Source: Variovorax paradoxus (lineage in GTDB: Bacteria; Pseudomonadota; Gammaproteobacteria; Burkholderiales; Burkholderiaceae_C). Taken from it: a stretch of 64,000 nucleotides of DNA. The stretch's first letter is position 1. The number at the start of each line of letters is the position of its first letter. A program made the position numbers and the translations under genes. The notes beneath the pieces were generated by a model that worked only from the letters and a program-made list of their open reading frames with translations, did no database searches and was not told the DNA's origin. Shown one piece after another: positions 36,470-43,753 of the stretch. The stretch lies in the NCBI RefSeq assembly GCF_902712855.1, contig NZ_LR743508.1, positions 868,001 to 932,000 of the forward strand. Reading direction: 5' to 3'.

Positions 36470-37912
36470 ATGGCAACGATCAGCAGCCTTGGTGTCGGCT
36501 CCAACCTGAATCTCGCGGACCTGCTCACGCAGCTGCAGACCGCCGAGAGCCAGCCGCTGGTGGCGCTGCAGGCGAAGGCCAAGAGCTACACGAGCAAGCT
36601 CTCCGCCTACGGCACCATCCAGAGCGCGCTCAGCGTGCTGCAGACGGCAGCCAAGAAGCTCGCCGACCCGACGCTGTTCCAGAGCGTGACGGGCACTCCG
36701 ACCGTGAGCGGGATCCTGTCCGCGTCGGCCACCGATTCGAGCGCCGCCGGCAACTTCACCATCGACGTGCAGCAGCTCGCGCAGGCGCAGACCGTGGTCA
36801 GCGCGGGCCAGGTGGACAGCAAGACCGCCATCGGCAACGGCAAGATCACCATCGACTTCGGCCAGATCAGCGGCGGCACGCTCAACGCCGCCACCGGCCA
36901 GTACACCGGCGCCACCTTCACCGCGGACCCGAGCCAGCCCGCCAAGTCGATCACGATCGACCCGACCAACAACACGCTCGAAGGCATCCGCAACGCAATC
37001 AACGGTGCCAATGCCGGTGTGACCGCGTCCATCGTGAACGACGGCAGCGGCACGCCCAACCGCCTGGTGCTGACGTCCTCGACGACCGGCGAGAAGTCGA
37101 GCATGCGCATCTCGGTCGACGGCGACGCGGCGCTGCAGAACCTGGTGGGCAACGACCCGGCCGGCACGCAGAACCTGAAGCAGACCTCGGTGGCGCAGAA
37201 CGCCAAGCTGAATGTGAACGGCATCGACGTCACCAGCTCGACGAACACCGTCAAGGAAGCCATCCAGGGCGCGACGCTCACGCTGGTCAACACCGGCAAG
37301 ACCGGCCTGTCGATGAAGGAAAACACGGCGGGCGCGAAGTCGGCGATCACCGACTTCGTGAATGCCTACAACGCGCTGCAGAGCACCGCCAAGACCCTGA
37401 CCGCCTACGACGCCGACACCAACACGGGTGCCGCGCTGGTCGGCGACACCACGCTGCGCAACCTGCAGACGCGCATCCGCCAGGCGCTCACCACGCCGCA
37501 GGCCGGCGGCGCCAACGACATGAAGGTGCTTGCCGAGATCGGCGTCGGCTTCCAGAAGGACGGCACCCTCGCCGTCGACGCCACCAAGCTCGACAAGGCC
37601 CTGGCCAACAACCTCAAGGGCGTGGCGGGCCTGTTCTCCAGCGCCACCGGCAGCACGAGCGGCTACGGCAAGCAGATCGACGCGATCGTGACCGACCTGA
37701 ACACCGGCGCACTGAAGGTGGCCAGCGACGGCGTGACCTCCACCATCAAGCAGCTGGACGACCAGTACGACGCCATGCAGACGCGCGTGGACGCCACCGT
37801 CGCCCGCTACAAGGCCCAGTTCACGCAGCTCGACGTGTTGATCAACAGCATGAACAACACCAAGACCTACCTCACGCAGCAGTTCGAATCGATGTCGAAC
37901 AGCTCCAAGTAA
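36470..37912 (+). CDS. fliD: Flagellar cap protein FliD (HAP2)
   Basis: 480 residues from ATG 36470. N-terminal FliD signature (ISSLGVGSNLNLADLLTQLQTAESQPLVALQAKAKSYTSKLSAYG), Ser/Thr-rich central beta domains (IDPTNNTLEGIRNAINGANAGVTASIV; NAKLNVNGIDV) and a C-terminal coiled coil (IKQLDDQYDAMQTRVDATVARYKAQFTQLDVLINSMNNTKTYLTQQF). It caps the filament and inserts flagellin. 37 bases before fliS. Confidence 0.97.
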   Translation: MATISSLGVGSNLNLADLLTQLQTAESQPLVALQAKAKSYTSKLSAYGTIQSALSVLQTAAKKLADPTLFQSVTGTPTVSGILSASATDSSAAGNFTIDVQQLAQAQTVVSAGQVDSKTAIGNGKITIDFGQISGGTLNAATGQYTGATFTADPSQPAKSITIDPTNNTLEGIRNAINGANAGVTASIVNDGSGTPNRLVLTSSTTGEKSSMRISVDGDAALQNLVGNDPAGTQNLKQTSVAQNAKLNVNGIDVTSSTNTVKEAIQGATLTLVNTGKTGLSMKENTAGAKSAITDFVNAYNALQSTAKTLTAYDADTNTGAALVGDTTLRNLQTRIRQALTTPQAGGANDMKVLAEIGVGFQKDGTLAVDATKLDKALANNLKGVAGLFSSATGSTSGYGKQIDAIVTDLNTGALKVASDGVTSTIKQLDDQYDAMQTRVDATVARYKAQFTQLDVLINSMNNTKTYLTQQFESMSNSSK

Positions 37913-37949
37913 ACAGGCAAGAGCCAAGCACAGCGACACGGAGCAGCCG

Positions 37950-38369
37950 ATGTACACACCCCACAACCTTCGCACGGGTGCCGGCGCGTATGCGCGCGTC
38001 GGCGTGGAAACGAGCGTGATGAGCGCTTCGCCGCACCAGCTCATCGTGATGCTGTTCGACGGCGCGAAGTCCGCCATCGGCATGGCGCGCTTTCACATGA
38101 CGGCCGGCGAGACGGAGGCCAAGGGCCGTGCGATCTCCAAGGCCATCGGCATCGTGGACAACGGCCTGAAGGCCGGCCTCGACGCCACGGCGGCCGGCGA
38201 AGCCGGCGCCGAACTCGTGGGCAATCTCTCGGCGCTGTACGACTACGTCGTGCGGCGGCTCTTCCACGCGAACCTGCACAACGACGTGCAGGCGCTGGAC
38301 GAGGCCGGGCAACTGCTCGAGAACATCGCTTCCGCATGGCGGGAGATCGATGACAGAAGCCGCGGCTGA
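37950..38369 (+). CDS. fliS: Flagellin export chaperone FliS
   Basis: 139 residues. Conserved FliS features: the N-terminal AYARVGVETSVMSASPHQLIVMLFDGAKSAIGMA, GRAISKAIGIVDNGLKAGLD and the C-terminal NLHNDVQALDEAGQLLENIASAWREI. It binds the C-terminal helix of FliC in the cytosol and prevents early polymerisation. In the canonical fliD-fliS-fliT order. Confidence 0.97.
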   Translation: MYTPHNLRTGAGAYARVGVETSVMSASPHQLIVMLFDGAKSAIGMARFHMTAGETEAKGRAISKAIGIVDNGLKAGLDATAAGEAGAELVGNLSALYDYVVRRLFHANLHNDVQALDEAGQLLENIASAWREIDDRSRG

Positions 38370-38410
38370 GCCGCGGCTGCATCCAGATGACAACAGGGAC
38401 AGGGAACAAC

Positions 38411-38743
38411 ATGGCAGTCAGGAGTGAGGTCGTTCATTGCTACGAGGAGCTCGCAGCCCACATCGCGCAGATGCTGGTGCTGGCGCGCGCCAAGGAATGG
38501 GGCGTGCTGCCCGAACTGGAGGCGCGCTGCGCCGCACTGGTCGACCGGCTGCGCGCCATCGAACCGCTGGAGACGCTCGACACGATCCAGATCGAGCGCG
38601 TGCTCGGCCTGCTGGACCGCATCCGCGTCGACCAGGCCGAGGTGTCGGGCCTGATCAAGCCGCAGATCGAGGATCTCGTGATGCGCATGGGCAGCCTGCA
38701 CAAGCAGAAGAGCCTCGGCCGCGCCTACGGATCGACGCACTGA
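38411..38743 (+). CDS. fliT: FliT-type flagellar chaperone
   Basis: 110 residues from ATG 38411, preceded by CAGGGA; an in-frame ATG 24 bases upstream is less well placed. All-helical with the FliT-like YEELAAHIAQMLVLARAKEWGVLPELEARCAALVDRLRAI and a second helix pair ending KQKSLGRAYGS. In enterics FliT escorts FliD and restrains FlhDC. The assignment rests on helical pattern, length and position after fliS. Confidence 0.85.
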   Translation: MAVRSEVVHCYEELAAHIAQMLVLARAKEWGVLPELEARCAALVDRLRAIEPLETLDTIQIERVLGLLDRIRVDQAEVSGLIKPQIEDLVMRMGSLHKQKSLGRAYGSTH

Positions 38744-38801
38744 GCCGCACGCCGCGGATCGCACCGACGCCACCTGACCTTTCACCCCTGAAGACACGCC
38801 C

Positions 38802-40163
38802 ATGACTGGACTTGCCGGACTCATCGACGCACTGCTGGCCGCCAGGCTCGCGCCGCGCCTCGACGTGCTCGGCATCAAAGGCGAGGCAGCCATCGGCGCG
38901 CCGGGAAAAGCGCTGCCGGTGGGCAAGGTCGAGAACGATGTGCGGCTGCCTTCCAATGCCGCGCTCGATCGCCAGATTCCGGGCGCGCTGGTCGGCGGCG
39001 GCGCCCACCTCGGCGGCGGCGCGCCGGCATCGATGACCGCGCGGCTGTCGGTGGCGGCACGCGTCATCGGCGCCGTGCTGGCGGACCTGCAGGCGGAGCC
39101 CGGCCCGGTGCGCGGCGCGGCTCCGCTGCTGGCTTCGCGTCAGCAGCCCGCCGATGCGGCGGCGCTGGCCGGCACGCTGGCACGCACGGTGTCCACCAGC
39201 GGGCTCTTCTATGAATCGCACCTGGCCGAGTTCGCAGCAGGAGGCCGCACGCTCGCGCAGATGGCCGCCGAGCCGCAGGCGCGCTGGGGCGGCCCCGTGG
39301 TTGCGAAGCCGGTGGCGGCAAATGCAGCGCTTGTGCCGGTCGTGCCCGGCGCGGCAGACGCGCCGCAGCCCTCCGCCGCGGCACCGGCGACGAACGCCGC
39401 CGCCACAGCGGCCGCTGTGTCGCAAGCCGATGCGGCGCTTGCCGCAATGCCTGGCACCGGGGCGCTCACGGGCAACGCCAACCAGGGCGGCACTCCTGCG
39501 AACGCATCTGCCACTCAGGCAGCGCACGCGAACAGCGGCGTGCCGAATGGCGCCGCTGCCGATTCCACGCTGCCGGCGCCCGCACCGGCGGTCGAGGCCT
39601 CGAAACTCCAGGCCGCCTATCGGCCGGCGGAAGCCGCGCAGGCAGGCAGCACTTTCGACAGTGCGGTGCCCGCGCACCGCGCCGGCGAGGCGGCGCGCCA
39701 ATCCGAAACTTCCGCCGTGGCGCAGGCCGCGCGGGGAACCGAAGTCATTCATCCGCAAGCCGTCACGCTCGTGCACCAGCAGCTCGACCTGCTCGCCGGC
39801 GCCGTGTTCCGCTGGAGCGGCCAGGCCTGGCCCGACGTGCCGATGACCTGGTCGATCCAGGAAGAACAGGAACAGGCCGAGGCCGAAGCGCGCGAAGGCG
39901 CTGTCGTGGACGAAGACCCGGCGCGCCGCTGGTCGACCACCGTGTCGCTGCAACTGCCGCGCCTGGGCGACGTCGACCTGCGCCTGAGCGTGGCCGGCCC
40001 TGCCGTTCAGGCACACCTGACGGCGCGCGAGGCGCCCACCGCCGAACGGCTGCGCGGCGACGCGGGCCGGCTCGTGCGCCGCTTCGAGGCCGCCGGCCTC
40101 CAGCTGCAGCAGCTGCAGGTCGTGGCCAAGGCGGCCGCGCCCGCGGAAGCGGAGGTCGCATGA
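38802..40163 (+). CDS. Second FliK-like (hook-length control family) protein
   Basis: 453 residues from ATG 38802. The N-terminal two thirds are Ala/Pro-rich, low-complexity and non-conserved (AAAPATNAAATAAAVSQADAAL). The C-terminal ~100 residues form a FliK-type domain: RRWSTTVSLQLPRLGDVDLRLSVAGPAVQAHLTAREAPTAERLRGDAGRLVRRFEAAGLQLQQLQVV. It differs clearly from the fliK at 26465. It overlaps the next gene, an FlhB-like C-terminal protein, by four bases, so the pair probably acts together, mirroring FliK-FlhB. I infer an auxiliary export-switching role. Confidence 0.82.
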   Translation: MTGLAGLIDALLAARLAPRLDVLGIKGEAAIGAPGKALPVGKVENDVRLPSNAALDRQIPGALVGGGAHLGGGAPASMTARLSVAARVIGAVLADLQAEPGPVRGAAPLLASRQQPADAAALAGTLARTVSTSGLFYESHLAEFAAGGRTLAQMAAEPQARWGGPVVAKPVAANAALVPVVPGAADAPQPSAAAPATNAAATAAAVSQADAALAAMPGTGALTGNANQGGTPANASATQAAHANSGVPNGAAADSTLPAPAPAVEASKLQAAYRPAEAAQAGSTFDSAVPAHRAGEAARQSETSAVAQAARGTEVIHPQAVTLVHQQLDLLAGAVFRWSGQAWPDVPMTWSIQEEQEQAEAEAREGAVVDEDPARRWSTTVSLQLPRLGDVDLRLSVAGPAVQAHLTAREAPTAERLRGDAGRLVRRFEAAGLQLQQLQVVAKAAAPAEAEVA

Positions 40164-40447
40164 CGGGCGCAATGAACGAGGGCATGGAAAACCGCAACAG
40201 CGCGGTCGCCCTGTCGTATGCCGACAAGGGCAAGGCGCCGGTCGTCGTGGCCAAGGGCTACGGCGTGGTTGCCGAATCGATCATGCGCGAGGCGCGCGAG
40301 AACGGGCTGTACGTGCACTCGTCCGCTGACCTCGTGAAGCTGCTGATGCAGGTCGATCTCGACCAGCAGATCCCGCCGCAGCTGTACCTGGCGGTGGCCG
40401 AGGTGATGGCGTGGATCCACGGATTGGAAAGCCATGAAACGAATTAA
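40160..40447 (+). CDS. Small FlhB-like protein (C-terminal export-switch domain only)
   Basis: 95 residues matching the part of FlhB that follows the cleavage site: AVALSYADKGKAPVVVAKGYGVVAESIMREARENGLYVHSSADLVKLLMQVDLDQQIPPQLYLAVAEVMAWIH aligns with the corresponding stretch of the FlhB at 51141. No membrane part and no NPTH autocleavage motif. Such proteins (FhlB/FlhX type) can substitute for the cleaved FlhB C-terminal domain in other bacteria. Coupled to the fliK-like gene by an ATGA-type overlap. Confidence 0.85.
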   Translation: MTGAMNEGMENRNSAVALSYADKGKAPVVVAKGYGVVAESIMREARENGLYVHSSADLVKLLMQVDLDQQIPPQLYLAVAEVMAWIHGLESHETN

Positions 40448-40782
40448 TTCTTCAATTCGTCAATGCAAAGTCATGAGCTTTTCATTTGAATGCGGAAATT
40501 TCCGGTTCATTGAATCCATGATTGTTCATAGTCTTTATTGATGGAAATTTGACTATGAATAGATTATTGCCTTTAAGCGATTTTTGTAACTCGTGGTTGC
40601 ATCTTTGCGACGGCGTTGTTACATCCACGGAGCAGAGCTTTCTCGAGGGAGAGAGTCGCGTTTGTGTCAGACGTTTCCTACTTTTTTTGTCGCCCTCTCT
40701 TACAAAGTTCTTCAAAGTGTAAAACTTTGTGTATATAATGTATACACGATTGATTAGAACCAAAGTGGACTGGGAATCGGAA
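40448..40782 (+). promoter_or_regulatory. AT-rich regulatory region upstream of flhDC
   Basis: 335 bases, visibly AT-rich against GC-rich neighbours, with no convincing gene. A sigma-70 promoter fits TTCAAA (40711-40716), 17 bases, TATAAT (40734-40739), about 45 bases before ATG 40783. Inverted repeats crowd the area: ACAAAGTT/AACTTTGT (40702-40730) across the spacer, GTGTATA/TATACAC (40729-40747) centred on the -10, TTCATAGTC/GACTATGAA (40525-40559), and the palindrome CGGAAATTTCCG (40493-40504). These suit several regulators converging on the flagellar master operon. Confidence 0.7.
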
Positions 40783-41157
40783 ATGGAACAAGACGTGGAA
40801 AACCTCAATTTCAATACCGGCGGCGTCATGTCGAAGGAAATCGGCGAGATTAATCTGGCCTATATGCTGCTTGCGCAGAAGATGGTGAAGCAGGACAGGG
40901 CGGAAGCCATGTTCCGCCTCGGCGTGGGACGCGAACTCGCGGATCTGCTGGCAAACATGTCGCTCAGCCAGATCGTGAAGCTGGCGGCATCCAACTTCCT
41001 GCTGTGCAGCTTCCGTCTGGACGACCGCCCGATGTTCGCGGTGGTCGGCGAAGGCAAGGAGCCCGCATTGCAGCAGGCTCACATGTCGATCCTGATGGCG
41101 GCACGCCAGGCTCAGGCGCAGGTCCAGATGCGTGACGCGGGCTCGGCGGCAGCATGA
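40783..41157 (+). CDS. flhD: Flagellar transcriptional activator FlhD
   Basis: 124 residues from ATG 40783; an earlier in-frame start at 40729 would lie inside the promoter, and a later ATG at 40828 is possible. Family core: EIGEINLAYMLLAQKMVKQDRAEAMFRLGVGRELADLLANMSLSQIVKLAASNFLLCSFRLDD. FlhD joins FlhC in a hetero-hexamer that activates class II flagellar promoters with sigma-70. Its stop overlaps the flhC start (ATGA). Confidence 0.94.
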   Translation: MEQDVENLNFNTGGVMSKEIGEINLAYMLLAQKMVKQDRAEAMFRLGVGRELADLLANMSLSQIVKLAASNFLLCSFRLDDRPMFAVVGEGKEPALQQAHMSILMAARQAQAQVQMRDAGSAAA

Positions 41158-41741
41158 TCCGCAAGAGCGTCCTGGGCGAGGTCCGTGAAGTGCAGCTCGC
41201 CGTCGAGCTGATCGGACTCGGCGCGCGCCTGCAGTTTCTCGAGGCGGCGGTCGCGCTGAGCCGGGAACGGCTGATCCGCCTGTACAAGGAACTCAAGGGC
41301 GTGTCCCCGCCCAAGGGCCTGCTGCCGTTTTCTACCGACTGGTACATGACGTGGCTGGCCAACATCCACTCGTCGATGTTCTACAACATCTATCGCTTCA
41401 TGCTCGATGAAGCCGACGAGAACGAACTGCCCGCGCTCATCAAGGCTTACCGGCTCTACGTGGAGCAGGTCGGGTCGCAAGGCGGCGAGGCGGTGCTCGA
41501 TTTCACGCGTGCCGAGACGATGGTGCGCTTCTTCGACAGCGACATGCTGCAGCTCAGTACCTGCAGCCGGTGCGGCGGCCACTTCGTGGCGCACGCCCAT
41601 GACAACAAGAACGGATATGTGTGTGTTCTGTGCCGTCCGCCCTCGCGCGCGGGCAAGGCGCGCAAGCCCAAGACCGCGGATGTGCGGCGGGCCGGCCTGG
41701 TGGCTGTCGCGCCTGTGATGGATATCGGCGGCGCAGTCTAG
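41154..41741 (+). CDS. flhC: Flagellar transcriptional activator FlhC
   Basis: 195 residues. Conserved parts: LAVELIGLGARLQFLEAAVALSRERLIRLYKELKGVSPPKGLLPFSTDWYMTW, and a four-cysteine zinc site in CSRCGGHFVAHAHDNKNGYVCVLC. FlhC gives the DNA-binding specificity of the FlhD4C2 complex. It overlaps flhD by four bases. A hairpin follows at 41750. Confidence 0.97.
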   Translation: MIRKSVLGEVREVQLAVELIGLGARLQFLEAAVALSRERLIRLYKELKGVSPPKGLLPFSTDWYMTWLANIHSSMFYNIYRFMLDEADENELPALIKAYRLYVEQVGSQGGEAVLDFTRAETMVRFFDSDMLQLSTCSRCGGHFVAHAHDNKNGYVCVLCRPPSRAGKARKPKTADVRRAGLVAVAPVMDIGGAV

Positions 41742-41749
41742 GAAAAGTG

Positions 41750-41777
41750 CCCCACGTCCGCATGCGGACGTTCGGGG
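41750..41777 (+). terminator. Probable terminator after flhDC
   Basis: CCCCA, the palindrome CGTCCGCATGCGGACG, then TTCGGGG, followed by TTTGTTGATTTGT. The stem is strong and the tail is moderately T-rich. It separates flhDC from motA. Confidence 0.6.
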
Positions 41778-41816
41778 TTTGTTGATTTGTAGCCTGCGGG
41801 CGATGAGGGGTAGCGC

Positions 41817-42677
41817 GTGCTGATTCTGGCCGGATATATCGTGGTGATCGGTTGCGTGTTCGGGGGCTATGCCCTCATGGGCGGGCACTTCGGCGTCCTC
41901 TTCCAGCCGGTGGAGCTGCTCATGATCGGCGGCTCCGCGCTGGGAGCCTTCATCGCGGGCAACAACGGCAAGACCATCAAGGCGACGATCAAGGAACTGC
42001 CGCTGCTGCTGCGTTCCTCCAAGCACAACCGCCAGCTCTACATGGACCTGCTGGCGCTGCTCTACGAGTTGCTCGCCAAGGCCCGCAAGGAAGGCATGAT
42101 GAAGCTGGAGTCCGACGTCGAGGACCCCAGCAAGAGCGAGATCTTCGCGCGCTATCCCAACATCCTCGGACACGAGGGCATCACCGTGTTCCTGAGCGAC
42201 TACCTGCGCCTGGTCATCAGCGGCAACACCGATGCGCACGAGATCGAGGCGCTGATGGACCACGAGATCGAGACCATCCGCCACGAGGCCGAGGTGCCCG
42301 GCCACAGCCTGTCGCGCGTGGCCGATGCGCTGCCCGCGCTGGGCATCGTCGCCGCCGTGATGGGCGTGGTGCACGCGCTCGCCTCGGCCGACCTGCCGCC
42401 TTCGGAGATGGGCGCGCTGATCGCCCACGCGATGGTCGGAACCTTCCTGGGCGTGCTGCTGGCGTACGGCTTCGTGTCGCCGCTGGCCTCGGTGATCGAG
42501 CAGAAGGTGGAAGAGGGCATGAAGATCTACCAGTGCGCCAAGGTGACGCTGCTGGCCAACCTGAACGGCTACGCGCCGCAGCTCGCGGTGGAGTTCGGCC
42601 GCAAGGTGCTGTTCTCGACCGAGCGTCCTTCGTTCACCGAGCTGGACGACCACGTCCGCGAGGTCAAGGCGCGCTGA
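41817..42677 (+). CDS. motA: Flagellar motor stator protein MotA
   Basis: 286 residues from GTG 41817, preceded by GATGAGGGG. Four membrane helices; motifs include MIGGSALGAFIAGN, the cytoplasmic loop with the charged residues that push on FliG (KARKEGMMKLESDVEDP), and the proton-channel helices LGIVAAVMGVVHAL and VGTFLGVLLAYGFVSPLA. Inner membrane, with MotB. 37 bases before motB. Confidence 0.97.
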   Translation: MLILAGYIVVIGCVFGGYALMGGHFGVLFQPVELLMIGGSALGAFIAGNNGKTIKATIKELPLLLRSSKHNRQLYMDLLALLYELLAKARKEGMMKLESDVEDPSKSEIFARYPNILGHEGITVFLSDYLRLVISGNTDAHEIEALMDHEIETIRHEAEVPGHSLSRVADALPALGIVAAVMGVVHALASADLPPSEMGALIAHAMVGTFLGVLLAYGFVSPLASVIEQKVEEGMKIYQCAKVTLLANLNGYAPQLAVEFGRKVLFSTERPSFTELDDHVREVKAR

Positions 42678-42714
42678 CGCCCGCAACGGCGATCCAGTTG
42701 AACGAGCAGCGACC

Positions 42715-43671
42715 ATGAACGACGGCAAGCCCCAGATCATCATCAAGCACGTCCACAAGGGCGGGGGCGGCGGCCATCATGGTGGCGGCTGGAAGATCGC
42801 GTACGCCGACTTCATGACGGCGATGATGGCCTTCTTCCTGGTGATGTGGCTGCTGTCCATCTCGAGCCCGAAGCAGCGCGAGGGCATCGCCGAGCACTTC
42901 CGCATGCCGTTGCGGGTGGCGATGCACGGCGGCGACAAGGCCAGCCTGAGCGCCAGCATGATCCCGGGCGGCGGCGCCGACCCGATGCATGTCGAGGGCG
43001 AAGTCAAGTTCACCGAGACCACCAGCGAGGACGAGGCCGACGCCAGCAGGCTTGCCGAGATGAAGCGCCAGCTCGAGGCGCTGATCGAGAAGAGCCCGGT
43101 GTTCCAGCAGTTCCGCTCGCAGATCCTGATCGACATCACCACCGAAGGCCTGCGTTTGCAGATCGTCGATACCGAGAACCGCCCGATGTTCGAGCTGGCC
43201 AGCGCCCGCGTGGTGCCGCACATGCGCTCGATCCTTCGCGAACTCGGACCGGCGCTCAACGGGCTGCCCAACAAGATCACCCTGTCGGGCCACACCGACG
43301 CCATCGTCTACACCAACGGCGACCGCTCCTATGGCAACTGGGAGCTTTCGGCAGACCGTGCCAACGCATCCCGCCGCGAACTGGTGATCGGCGGCATGAC
43401 CGAGGGCAAGGTGCTTCGCGTGATCGGGCTGGCCGACAGCATGCACCTGGACAAGGCCGATCCGCGCAACCCGATCAACCGCCGCATCAGCATCATCCTG
43501 CTCAACCATCGGACGCAGGAGCGCATCGAACGCGAGAACAGTGTCGAGCCCGTGGGCACGCGCATCGGCAAGGTCCCGTCGGCGAGTGCCGCGGCGACGG
43601 GTGCCCGTTCGCCCGATGCGGTTGCCGGTGCCAGCCTCGTGGCGGCCAAGGCGAGCGTCGTGGCGCGATAG
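42715..43671 (+). CDS. motB: Flagellar motor stator protein MotB
   Basis: 318 residues. A cytoplasmic basic N-terminus with a His/Gly run (HKGGGGGHHGGGWK) leads to the single membrane helix AYADFMTAMMAFFLVMWLL. The proton-carrying aspartate is Asp32, the same number as in E. coli. The periplasmic OmpA-like peptidoglycan-binding domain shows ITLSGHTDAIVYTN, WELSADRANASRREL and NPINRRISIILL. The tail is Ala/Ser-rich. Confidence 0.97.
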   Translation: MNDGKPQIIIKHVHKGGGGGHHGGGWKIAYADFMTAMMAFFLVMWLLSISSPKQREGIAEHFRMPLRVAMHGGDKASLSASMIPGGGADPMHVEGEVKFTETTSEDEADASRLAEMKRQLEALIEKSPVFQQFRSQILIDITTEGLRLQIVDTENRPMFELASARVVPHMRSILRELGPALNGLPNKITLSGHTDAIVYTNGDRSYGNWELSADRANASRRELVIGGMTEGKVLRVIGLADSMHLDKADPRNPINRRISIILLNHRTQERIERENSVEPVGTRIGKVPSASAAATGARSPDAVAGASLVAAKASVVAR

Positions 43672-43753
43672 CGGCGGCCCGGATCTCGAAGCGCGAAGAC
43701 AAAAAAAGGAACCCAAGCGGCCGGTGCGAGAACACCGGCCCGGAGCACAACAG

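Noticed and set aside
40522..40722. 66-codon plus-strand frame upstream of flhD
   Set aside because: It lies in the AT-rich control region, has no clear ribosome binding site, and overlaps the inverted repeats and promoter. No family resemblance seen.
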